Of a stretch of 57,984 nt of DNA, positions 26,855-34,611 are shown piece after piece; positions within the stretch are counted from its first letter, which is position 1, and each line of letters begins with the position of its first letter. The stretch spans positions 1-57,984 of the forward strand of contig JAGCYC010000092.1 in NCBI GenBank assembly GCA_017961015.1. The letters run 5' to 3'. Below the pieces are notes generated by a model, which saw only the letters and a list, made by a program, of their open reading frames with translations, searched no databases and was not told the origin of the DNA. The DNA comes from Bacteroidales bacterium (GTDB taxonomy: Bacteria > Bacteroidota > Bacteroidia > Bacteroidales > UBA932). A program made the position numbers and the translations under genes.

Positions 26855-26975
26855 TAAATGACCAGCATCATTTTTCCTGCCGTCGCACTGCGTGCGCCCC
26901 CTCCCACTTCGTGGGCCCCTCCCTCTTACAAGGCCGAGGGTGGCCATGGGCGACAAAAATGATGCAGGTCATTTA
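26855..26975. repeat. Inverted-repeat element in the intergenic region
   Basis: The 21-base ends (26855-26875 and 26955-26975) are reverse complements with one mismatch (TAAATGACCAGCATCA... versus TAAATGACCTGCATCA...). The 79-base centre is GC-rich and itself holds small hairpins (GCAC-TGC-GTGC, CCCAC-TTC-GTGGG, CCCTC...GAGGG). It fits a small non-autonomous repeat element or a structured leader for the MFS gene. No coding frame is supported. Confidence 0.6.
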
Positions 26976-26983
26976 TTGAATTA

Positions 26984-28063
26984 CTAAAAGTAAACAGGTT
27001 GGCCTGTACGTACACTTTCGTAGCAGGCATTGACCGCTTCGATAGTGCGGCGGTGCCAGCCAAGGTTAATCTTGGGAGTATGATGGTTGCGAAGGCAGTC
27101 CACGAACTCGTCTATAAGGCCTATCCATTCGTCAAAGTAGGTGTACTGGACGGTGTAACGGTCGTTGGGAGCGCCATTATGATAGACGTTGGGGCCGAAA
27201 GAATCGACCAGCATCACACCCTTGTCGCCGGAGATATTGAAGTTTACCTCCATGCGCTTCGGGAAGATTTCCCAGCCGGGAGCAGGGACCTTCAGACGCT
27301 CTTCCAGGCGGCTCCAGGAGGGATCCAGCAGGAAACTTACGCCATTTTTCATCTTGCCGTTCACCAGGATAACATCCTCTTCCTCTATATCCGGACGGAT
27401 ATTGGGGCCCACCTCGGCATAGATGTACTCGTAGTCACTTCCCGTGAGCCAGCGTATCATATCGAAGATGTGCGGATGGTCGCACAGGGCGCCGCCACGG
27501 AAGCGGGGGTCGCCTTCGCGCAGAGGTTCCCTTTTCCCCCAGCTCAGCTCGGGCACACCCTGCCAGGGGAAGGCCCACACCGGAGAGAGGGTGATATTGG
27601 TGGCATTGAAGGACGCAACATTTCCGAGCGCCTTTTTGGCGAAGAGTTCCTTCATCCGGTAAACCACCGGGTTATAGTGCATCTCCAGCTCAATCTGGAA
27701 CACGATTCCAGCCTGGTCCACAACCCGGATCATCTCGTCGTACTCGGCCATATCGAAGGTCGGAATCTTCATGGAAAGGACATGTATGCCACGGCGGGCA
27801 CAGTTTTTCACCTGCTCCAGATGGCGGCTGTTGGCCGATGCAATGACTACGGCCTCTATCTCGGGATGAGCGTCAAACATCTCATCGTCGGACATGTAGC
27901 AGGGAATTTCATTGTAACCATAATGGTAGAAGACATCCCGGACTTCGGGAGTTTCTGCCGATACGGCCACCCAGTCAAGGGCAGGGTTGTCATGGAGTGT
28001 CTGGAAGTATTTTCTGGTATGTCCGTGCGTAAGGGACAGAATAGCTATCTTGACTGGTTTCAT
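26984..28063 (-). CDS. Gfo/Idh/MocA family oxidoreductase
   Basis: A 359-residue cytoplasmic NAD(P)-dependent sugar or polyol dehydrogenase. The Rossmann half starts 'KIAILSLTHGHTRKYF'; it lacks the common GxGxxG but keeps 'VIASANSRHLEQVKNCARRG' and a lysine in 'VLSMKIPTF' where the family has EKP. The C-terminal half has the catalytic 'RGGALCDHPHIFDMIRWLTG' (D-x-x-x-H type). Its ATG overlaps the preceding gene's stop by 4 bases. In the locus it would process a released sugar in the cytoplasm; related enzymes oxidise inositols, glucosides or amino sugars. The exact substrate is unknown. Confidence 0.82.
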   Translation of the reverse strand: MKPVKIAILSLTHGHTRKYFQTLHDNPALDWVAVSAETPEVRDVFYHYGYNEIPCYMSDDEMFDAHPEIEAVVIASANSRHLEQVKNCARRGIHVLSMKIPTFDMAEYDEMIRVVDQAGIVFQIELEMHYNPVVYRMKELFAKKALGNVASFNATNITLSPVWAFPWQGVPELSWGKREPLREGDPRFRGGALCDHPHIFDMIRWLTGSDYEYIYAEVGPNIRPDIEEEDVILVNGKMKNGVSFLLDPSWSRLEERLKVPAPGWEIFPKRMEVNFNISGDKGVMLVDSFGPNVYHNGAPNDRYTVQYTYFDEWIGLIDEFVDCLRNHHTPKINLGWHRRTIEAVNACYESVRTGQPVYF

Positions 28064-28749
28064 AGTACTATCTTCTTATGGTTTTTGTTGGACTCGAGTG
28101 CCGCGGCTACGGCTTCCTTAAGGTGTTTGTCCTGGGCGGCGTGGAAATCGATGCCGGAAGTGGCCTTGAGCAGGGCAAAGGTGGCGCGCACCCGCTCTAT
28201 CTGTTTTTCGTCCAGGCCATAAAGTTCGCTGTCGGTATCCTTATATGTCTCGGGGCCGTCTTTGGTCATAAGATAAATTGACTGCTGGGGCAGCTGGGTA
28301 TCCACCACTATATCGCTGCCCACCCCCCTGCGGGCTATGATTTCATGGCGATCGACCTCTTTCTGGTCTTCGGGAAGAAGATTTCCCACCTCCACACTCC
28401 CCACTATGCCATTGTCAAGCTTTATTATCACACTTCCGCTCCGGCCGCCGGTAAAGGCGGCATGCAGCGCTACTATTTTGTGTCCGGTGATAAACTCGGC
28501 CAGATCAAATTCCCTGTATAACAGATTTTCCAGCGAAGTGGATTCCTGGGTGAGGTGGCAAAAGCGCAGCAGGCAGGGATGCTCCAGGGTATTGGATGAT
28601 ACCATTTTTTCAAGCTCGACATACTTGCGGTTGCAGCGCCAGGGCTGTATGGGCTTGGTGGTATCCAGGTCTTTATCCGTAAAAGGTACGTCGTATTTTT
28701 TCAGAAGGCCGGCGAGGGCTTCTTTTTCTTGTATCATAACTACAGGCAT
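28060..28749 (-). CDS. Rossmann-less Gfo/Idh/MocA C-terminal-domain-like protein
   Basis: A 229-residue protein without signal peptide. Its middle part, 'LDNGIVGSVEVGNLLPE' (about residues 122-138) followed by 'RHEIIARRGVGSDIVVDT', looks like the beta-sheet C-terminal domain of Gfo/Idh/MocA oxidoreductases. There is no room for a nucleotide-binding fold before it (the first 70 residues are charged, with no glycine motif). It overlaps the SIS gene upstream by 10 bases and the full-length Gfo/Idh gene downstream by 4, so it is translated as part of the same set. It may be a partner subunit of that enzyme. An inner ATG (28737) is an alternative start. Function unproven. Confidence 0.55.
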   Translation of the reverse strand: MPVVMIQEKEALAGLLKKYDVPFTDKDLDTTKPIQPWRCNRKYVELEKMVSSNTLEHPCLLRFCHLTQESTSLENLLYREFDLAEFITGHKIVALHAAFTGGRSGSVIIKLDNGIVGSVEVGNLLPEDQKEVDRHEIIARRGVGSDIVVDTQLPQQSIYLMTKDGPETYKDTDSELYGLDEKQIERVRATFALLKATSGIDFHAAQDKHLKEAVAAALESNKNHKKIVL

Positions 28750-29495
28750 TTAACTCGGTTGAAATACTTCTTAAGGTAGGCGGCGTTTATGGCATCTCCG
28801 CCGGGCTCGTTGGCGCTGGACCATACGGGAGGGGTGATACCCTGGGCCACGCACTTGTTAATAGTGTCTATCTCGAGCCAGTGGGCAATGTAGAAATCTA
28901 CGATATTGGATACCGGGCCGAAAGAACGGTCAAGTCCCGGGATGCGGATAAGAGCGTCTCCTACCGGGTTGTAATCGTCGATGCAGACATCGGCCAGGTC
29001 GAAGAGATTCTTCTTGTTGGAGTGACGGATAAAATGGTCCTGGGGCATTTCCTGCTGCCAGTGGGAAGAACTTATGGCAATAAGCTTGGCTCCCGCACGC
29101 TTTGCTTCCATGGCTGCATCTATCGTGGCGGGATTTATGCCGATGTTATGGAAAATGATGAACACTTCGCCAGGCTGTACCTTGTAGTATTTTACGATGG
29201 ATGCGCCGTAATTCTCCGTGCGCTCGAGTTCCAGATACTTGAGGGCCTGGTTAAAAACGGAGAGGCTGGTCTCCATTATCGGGTTGATGTTGGCAAGGCC
29301 GCCTGCACGGAAGAACATTTCTCCCATTACCAGGGTGGTGTGACCACCGCCGCCATATACATGGATAAGCTCATCTTTCTTGATGGCTTCTACCATAAGG
29401 TCAGTGGCCTTGGAAACATTTTCTGCCTGTTCATTGCGAACTTTTTCCATCAAGGCTTCCGCCTTTTCGAGGAATCCTAAATCTGAATGTGCCAT
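28740..29495 (-). CDS. SIS-domain protein, UPF0309-like
   Basis: A 251-residue sugar-phosphate-binding protein. The SIS signature is 'IHVYGGGGHTTLVMGEMFFR' (about residues 44-63), followed by 'AGGLANINPIMET'. A second nucleotide/sugar strand region is 'GEVFIIFHNIGINPATIDAA', then 'KRAGAKLIAISSSHW', with 'LFDLADVCIDDYNPVGDAL' closing the domain. These blocks match the UPF0309/SIS family, whose members handle phosphosugars such as amino-sugar phosphates as isomerases or regulators. It lies 2 bases after the TIM-barrel-like gene and overlaps the Gfo-like gene. In the locus it suggests a phosphorylated amino sugar or keto-sugar intermediate. Confidence 0.78.
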   Translation of the reverse strand: MAHSDLGFLEKAEALMEKVRNEQAENVSKATDLMVEAIKKDELIHVYGGGGHTTLVMGEMFFRAGGLANINPIMETSLSVFNQALKYLELERTENYGASIVKYYKVQPGEVFIIFHNIGINPATIDAAMEAKRAGAKLIAISSSHWQQEMPQDHFIRHSNKKNLFDLADVCIDDYNPVGDALIRIPGLDRSFGPVSNIVDFYIAHWLEIDTINKCVAQGITPPVWSSANEPGGDAINAAYLKKYFNRVKCL

Positions 29496-29497
29496 AA

Positions 29498-30544
29498 TTA
29501 TTTGATTTTGTATTTCGGGTCCAAAACTTCTCCATATGCTTCGCCCAGCTTATCCCAAAGCTCAAGCGCATGCGGGGCGGCAAGTACAGTACCGTGGCCG
29601 CCGCGGTAGGTCCACGCAAAGAGGCTCTCTACCCCCATGTCGTCGTACAGGTGACAGACTTCCTTGATACGGTCCAGGTTTTCGGGCTCGTTGAAATATC
29701 CCATGAGCCAGCGCTGATTGCCCTTGCCGTATTTGTTGGCAATATCGACAGTCCTCTTTGTAATGTTCACAAAGAAACCCTGCGGCAGGGAGTAGTTGAT
29801 GATTGTGGTGGAAAATACGTCTATCTCCGGAGCCTTGCCCACCTTGTCCCAGTTATCGTAACCACGTCTTTCTGTCACATAATAAGTATTCTGGGTGGCA
29901 TGGACGCAGCATATCATCTTGGCATCGGGACGGATGGCCTTGAAGCGTGCCGCACTCTCACGCACAATAGCAAGAGCCTCGTTTTCACGGAATTGCACCA
30001 CCTCGGGAGTGAGCATCTTTGGCATGGGATAGCCGAACTGCTGCTCAAACTTACGCTGGCATACAGGACAGCGGCAGGACCAGTCGTCGGCCACGCCTCC
30101 GGTAATGGAAGCTATGCCCTTGGGAAGCTGATAATGGGGCTCGTCGTAGAAGAAGCCGTCGCAGGGGACGTATTCGGCCAGTTTCTCTACAATCCGGTAG
30201 AAATAGTCGCGGAAGGCCGGCGTATTGAAGCAGGCTGCGGCAAGAGGTTCTCCGGTGAGTGCGCTCATCTGGCGGTTGCCGGGATTGTTGGTGAGGAAGA
30301 GACTGGTAGGCTCGCCTCCAAACCATTTGCCTATACCCCAGGTATCCAGATATACCTTGAGGCCCATTCCCTTGGCCACTTTGGCTATCTCGATGATGTT
30401 CGGGAACCAGAAATCAATGTCAAACTCGGTGAGGGCAAGGATTACTGCATTGCAGTTATGCGCAATCATTTCCTCAAAATCCTTTTTTGCGTGCTCGGGG
30501 TAACTAAGCCCGTAATAGCTTACGCCGGTTTCTTTTACTGCCAT
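29498..30544 (-). CDS. Cytoplasmic TIM-barrel-like protein of unknown specificity
   Basis: A 348-residue protein without signal peptide. The start 'GVSYYGLSYPEHAKKDFEEM' and 'VILALTEFDIDFWFPNIIEI' resemble the first strands of a (beta/alpha)8 glycosidase. 'CDGFFYDEPHY' (about residues 128-138) places two acids where clan-A-type hydrolases carry one catalytic residue. A CxCxxC group ('WSCRCPVC', about residues 154-161) is odd for a glycosidase and could bind a metal. The C-terminal 'GVESLFAWTYRGGHGTV' is consistent with a closing barrel strand. I do not recognise the family. By position it acts on the imported sugar together with the SIS and Gfo/Idh proteins. Confidence 0.55.
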   Translation of the reverse strand: MAVKETGVSYYGLSYPEHAKKDFEEMIAHNCNAVILALTEFDIDFWFPNIIEIAKVAKGMGLKVYLDTWGIGKWFGGEPTSLFLTNNPGNRQMSALTGEPLAAACFNTPAFRDYFYRIVEKLAEYVPCDGFFYDEPHYQLPKGIASITGGVADDWSCRCPVCQRKFEQQFGYPMPKMLTPEVVQFRENEALAIVRESAARFKAIRPDAKMICCVHATQNTYYVTERRGYDNWDKVGKAPEIDVFSTTIINYSLPQGFFVNITKRTVDIANKYGKGNQRWLMGYFNEPENLDRIKEVCHLYDDMGVESLFAWTYRGGHGTVLAAPHALELWDKLGEAYGEVLDPKYKIK

Positions 30545-30580
30545 AGTGTTTAGTGATGTAAAATATGATTATAGTACTAA

Positions 30581-32704
30581 CTACCGCTTCCTTTTCATCG
30601 CTCCGACAAGGTCGTTCCAGGAAAAAGCAGCCACAAAGCTCTTCTTATCGAACAGATTGTTACATGGCACTATCACTTTCCCGTTCCAGAAGGCCATGTC
30701 TTCCATCTCGTAAGGGAATGCGTCGGTGATGTCGATACCAGCGTATCGGCTCCCGTCAAGCGAAGCGAAAAACAATTCTGCAGGATACTTCTTCCCTGAA
30801 CCTATTGGCAGGAAAAAGATTCCGTCATGGATCATTGCCCCCTGCAGAGTATTGTCCTGGGGACCGCGAATGCCCGGAGGCAGGAGCTCGTCAAAATGAA
30901 AGCGCCTAATCCTGTCGGCCTCCGAGAGAGTGACATCGGTCACGGAAGCATCAAACTCCGGGAAAGGAAATTCATCGATTGCCACGCGATTGCCCGGTTT
31001 ATGGTTTCCTTCCGTATTACCGTAACAGTAGAGCTTTTCCGGATGCGACTCGTCGGCAATCCACAAGCGGGAATTATACTGGGACGGCTCATAATGAATA
31101 CGTTGCACTGTGCGGGCCGCTACGGGTTTTCCCGTAGCATCCGTAAGTATCCGCTCTATATATAGCAGGCGCTCCCCTTTGGCCTGGGACACATACAGAA
31201 GAGGGAATGCATCCCCCTCCATATAATAGTAAGGGCCGAAGAATGCCACATTGGCGTGATTGTCTTCCCCTGCCGATCCGAGAGAGAACAGCGAGTATAA
31301 GGTTCCCTTGTCAAGATTATATACAGCGCACTCGCCTTTGTCGAACATGCTGAAAAGATAATCCTTCCAAACGGCGCATCCCTGGACATTGTAGGACGGA
31401 GCATCCATCAGCACCTCCGGCTCGGGCCGGCCGTCCCCAAGTTGAAGCCTTGCTTTGTCTGCTTTTCCCTTGAGAAAGGTGCGAAGCGACTTCCACGGAT
31501 AAAAAACGCCGCGAGTCCTTTTGACGGGAAGCACCAGGTCCTCGTCATTCATAAGAATCCTGACAAGAATCTTTCCCTTGGCGTTGCGGTAGAAGACAAA
31601 AAGCAAGTTGGACGCCATGGGCGCAAAGCCCCAGTCATAGAACGAATCTATCTGAGAGTCATCACCGGCCTTGGATGCAAAACGCCTGTCCCCCATCAGT
31701 ATCATCAGAGGGTCCAGCTGCGAATCATGGGCAAAACGTAAGCGAAGGGCGCAGCTCCCGCTCAGGATATCCTCATCGGCCCTGGAGACAATATCCTCAA
31801 GCAAAGGATACATGAGTTTCCAGTGGCGGCCTTTATCGGCATCGCTCTGGCCGAAAATATAGTAGTAACGGTAATTGAATGCTCCCCAGACGCTACGGAG
31901 CTGGTCTTCGCTCATATAAGTGCGCAGCATCCGGGAGCCGGGATTACGGCAAATGTCGGTTGCGCAGATGTAATAGAGTTGCTTGAGAAAAACCCTGGGG
32001 TTTAAGTCTTCGGGAACGGCGGTAAAAAAACGCGAGAAATTATCATCCTTCCCAAGGGAGGAATAGAAGCGGCGTTCATAGCCTTCCGCCCACGGAGCCG
32101 ACGAAAAACTGTGGATATAATCGTCGTCGGCCACGGTATAGAAAGGCTTTGAATAATCCCAGCAGAATAGCGCATCGGCATTTTCCCCGACATTCAAAGA
32201 AAAACTGCTGTCCAACGAATCCAGGGCCTCGCAGAAACTTTCCATAGTCTGAACGGTACGGTCCAGCCCTGTAGATACCGCTTCGGCGCGAGTATCTCCG
32301 CTGAATACATCAGGAAAGCGTATGTACATGTTTTCGGCTATCCTTTTTATATCCCTTTTTCCGTTCATGGTCAAGTAGCCGGCTTTTCCGCGTGTGGCCT
32401 CATAGGCGGGTCTCAAATCCTCCAAGAACGAGCGGCCCTCAGATGTAAGCGTTCCTTCGGCTTCGGCCTTGGAGAAAAGCCGATAAAAGTCTTCATAAAC
32501 GTCGGTGCCCTTGCTTATGTCGAACCTGGAACCATGACGGGACAAATGCGTGATATAGAACGGCTTGTAGCCGGACGGCGCCTTTACTTCCCGGTACTCC
32601 GGGAAGGGATAGTTGGCAAAATTGCCCGCCGGATATGAATCTCCCTTAAAGCCTGCCCCGGCCGACAGGGCCAAACAGAGAAAGATACTTGCTATCACGT
32701 TCAT
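30581..32704 (-). CDS. Secreted histidine phosphatase (MINPP/phytase-like) with extra C-terminal domain
   Basis: A 707-residue exported protein with a signal peptide (about residues 1-19). The N-terminal part (about 40-425) is a branch-2 histidine acid phosphatase: 'ITHLSRHGSRF' (catalytic RHGxR at 56-60) and 'LRFAHDSQLDPLM' (HD at 326-327, the proton donor region). Enzymes of this type remove phosphate from inositol phosphates and sugar phosphates; Bacteroidetes homologues are about 430 residues. Here about 280 more residues follow, rich in short beta strands ('NVQGCAVWKDYLFSMFDKGE', 'GPYYYMEGDAFPLLYVSQ'), suggesting a beta-propeller-like or binding domain. It overlaps the GH20 stop (ATGA). 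Confidence 0.82.
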   Translation of the reverse strand: MNVIASIFLCLALSAGAGFKGDSYPAGNFANYPFPEYREVKAPSGYKPFYITHLSRHGSRFDISKGTDVYEDFYRLFSKAEAEGTLTSEGRSFLEDLRPAYEATRGKAGYLTMNGKRDIKRIAENMYIRFPDVFSGDTRAEAVSTGLDRTVQTMESFCEALDSLDSSFSLNVGENADALFCWDYSKPFYTVADDDYIHSFSSAPWAEGYERRFYSSLGKDDNFSRFFTAVPEDLNPRVFLKQLYYICATDICRNPGSRMLRTYMSEDQLRSVWGAFNYRYYYIFGQSDADKGRHWKLMYPLLEDIVSRADEDILSGSCALRLRFAHDSQLDPLMILMGDRRFASKAGDDSQIDSFYDWGFAPMASNLLFVFYRNAKGKILVRILMNDEDLVLPVKRTRGVFYPWKSLRTFLKGKADKARLQLGDGRPEPEVLMDAPSYNVQGCAVWKDYLFSMFDKGECAVYNLDKGTLYSLFSLGSAGEDNHANVAFFGPYYYMEGDAFPLLYVSQAKGERLLYIERILTDATGKPVAARTVQRIHYEPSQYNSRLWIADESHPEKLYCYGNTEGNHKPGNRVAIDEFPFPEFDASVTDVTLSEADRIRRFHFDELLPPGIRGPQDNTLQGAMIHDGIFFLPIGSGKKYPAELFFASLDGSRYAGIDITDAFPYEMEDMAFWNGKVIVPCNNLFDKKSFVAAFSWNDLVGAMKRKR

Positions 32705-34608
32705 AATACTATAAGTTCATCTACCAGCAGCGGCCACTTTACGGGCCCTTCACGCCTGGAAGCCCGATAACGGACATAGCGAGCCTCGCAGTCGGTATTG
32801 ATACCAAGTTCAGGATAAGCGCACTGAACTCCCCATAAAGAGATCTCACATACACGGACAATTTCTTCACTCCATGAAATACCGTCGGAGGAGAACGAGA
32901 CTCTCACCTCCTTGGGTAGGTCGCGGGAATAGCCTTTGTGGCAAAGGAACGAGGCACCTACATACCTGAGCGGTTTCACCTCTCCCAGATCCACTGTCAC
33001 ATCCATTGCTTCGCTGAAGCCTATCCAGCGGTGGTCGTCTCCATTCCAGTCGCCGCAGATGCCGTCGGTAAGGGCCGGCAAGCCTCCCTGTGAATAAGAT
33101 GCCGAAATGGCCGATGTGGACTGCACGGGACAGTTCAAGGCCAGATGATTTACACCGGAAAGTGACTCGGGACGGTGCCCCACCTCTTTATCGATATCGA
33201 AATAATTGATTCCCAGCGAGTCAAGCACGGGATAGAATTTCCGTAAGCGCTCCTTGAAATTATTGTAATCTCTCGTGCTTTCAGGACTCCAGGCACGCTC
33301 GGCTATGGCTGCAAGCCGCGGCCATGTCATATAATCCAGGTAGGCGTCGTCGGGTAAATGGCTGGTCCACTGGCAGGATTCTATACCAAGGATGCGCGAC
33401 GGGGCACCGCTTTCCTGGGCGGGGTCCCAGCCGTAGACCGCATCCAACGGAAGGTAACGCGACCAGGCAGGCCGCTCAAACATGGGCGCATCCTGATAAT
33501 AACAGAGATATGTATAGTTATGAGTGGCCATGATAACATCATTCCCGGCAGGAAGTTCGCATTTGGTGTGCCACTTCATTACCACGGCCTCCTCGGGAAG
33601 GGCAGCCTGTGCATATTCATCCCAACCCACCGGCCGTTTTCCTTTGCCCACAAGATATTCCGTCACTTTGCGCGTAAAGTACTGCTGGAGCTCGCTCACA
33701 TCCTTCATCCCCTCCCGATGCATCAGAGCCTGGCACTTCCCACAGGTCTTCCAGGCTGTCATCTTGGCTTCGTCGCCGCCAATGTGGAGGTAGTCGGAGG
33801 GGAACAGTTCGGCAACCTCGTCAAGAATCCCGTATACAAAGTCAAAAGTCCTGGGATTGCCTATGCACAGTTCCACCAGATAGGGAGGCTGGTTAGGGTC
33901 GCCCTGCTCTTCTACATAGCTCTCGCAGCGAAGTTCGGGATAAGCGCTGAGCGCGGCGAAAACATGGCCCGGAAAATCAATTTCGGGTATTATCTCTATG
34001 TGACGTTCTGCGGCGTAACATATGATATCCCGCATCTGTTCCTTGGTATAAAATCCTCCGACAGCTCCCGGGGCCGCAACCGGAGCAAACAGCCTGTTCA
34101 CCTTCCAGTCTTCACCGGAGGCGCCGTAGCGCCACGACGTGGTTTGATGCAAAAGAGGAAACTTTTCGCTCTCCAGGCGCCAGGCGTGCGTGTCGGAAAG
34201 ATGCAGGTGCAGGACATTCATCTTGCACAAGGCCATGGCATCTATCTGCCGCTTGATATAATCGGCATCGTGCCAGGTGCTCACCAGGTCCAGCATATAG
34301 CCGCGGTAAGCGAAGCGGGGCGCATCCTCAATAACGCAGCATGCCAACTTGTCGGAGTGCATCCTGAGTTGCCGGAGTGTCTGGGCGGCATAGAATGCGC
34401 CAAGGGAATCGGCGGCATCGACAGTGATTCTGCGGCGGTCGATGACAATCTTGTAAGCACCCTTTTCCATTTTCTTTCCCAGACGGTATTTCACAGGGGC
34501 GTCGGAGGCGCAGCTTCCCGGCATCTCCCGGAAAGACACGGGCGCCGGGATAATATCGGCCGGGGATGCAATCGCCAGGGCTACAGTAATGAAGAAGCTC
34601 GCAATCAT
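32701..34608 (-). CDS. Beta-N-acetylhexosaminidase, GH20, with F5/8-type C-terminal domain
   Basis: A 635-residue exported glycosidase that releases terminal beta-linked GlcNAc/GalNAc. After a signal peptide (about 1-15) comes the alpha/beta N-domain, then the catalytic barrel: 'YRGYMLDLVSTWHDADYI' (substrate Arg 102), 'MNVLHLHLSDTHAWRLE', 'IPEIDFPGH' and the catalytic pair in 'YLHIGGDEAKM' (Asp279-Glu280). The last 135 residues ('ALTDGICGDWNGDDHRWIGF'...) form a discoidin-like sugar-binding domain common on Bacteroidetes GH20s. It starts 3 bases after the EEP fusion gene and overlaps the phosphatase gene. In the locus it could trim beta-GlcNAc from a phosphoglycan. Confidence 0.93.
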   Translation of the reverse strand: MIASFFITVALAIASPADIIPAPVSFREMPGSCASDAPVKYRLGKKMEKGAYKIVIDRRRITVDAADSLGAFYAAQTLRQLRMHSDKLACCVIEDAPRFAYRGYMLDLVSTWHDADYIKRQIDAMALCKMNVLHLHLSDTHAWRLESEKFPLLHQTTSWRYGASGEDWKVNRLFAPVAAPGAVGGFYTKEQMRDIICYAAERHIEIIPEIDFPGHVFAALSAYPELRCESYVEEQGDPNQPPYLVELCIGNPRTFDFVYGILDEVAELFPSDYLHIGGDEAKMTAWKTCGKCQALMHREGMKDVSELQQYFTRKVTEYLVGKGKRPVGWDEYAQAALPEEAVVMKWHTKCELPAGNDVIMATHNYTYLCYYQDAPMFERPAWSRYLPLDAVYGWDPAQESGAPSRILGIESCQWTSHLPDDAYLDYMTWPRLAAIAERAWSPESTRDYNNFKERLRKFYPVLDSLGINYFDIDKEVGHRPESLSGVNHLALNCPVQSTSAISASYSQGGLPALTDGICGDWNGDDHRWIGFSEAMDVTVDLGEVKPLRYVGASFLCHKGYSRDLPKEVRVSFSSDGISWSEEIVRVCEISLWGVQCAYPELGINTDCEARYVRYRASRREGPVKWPLLVDELIVL

Positions 34609-34611
34609 AGG

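Noticed and set aside
26876..26954. Insertion sequence between the oxidoreductase and MFS genes
   Set aside because: Only 79 bases lie between the inverted repeats, with no coding frame and no visible target duplication; at most a non-autonomous repeat.
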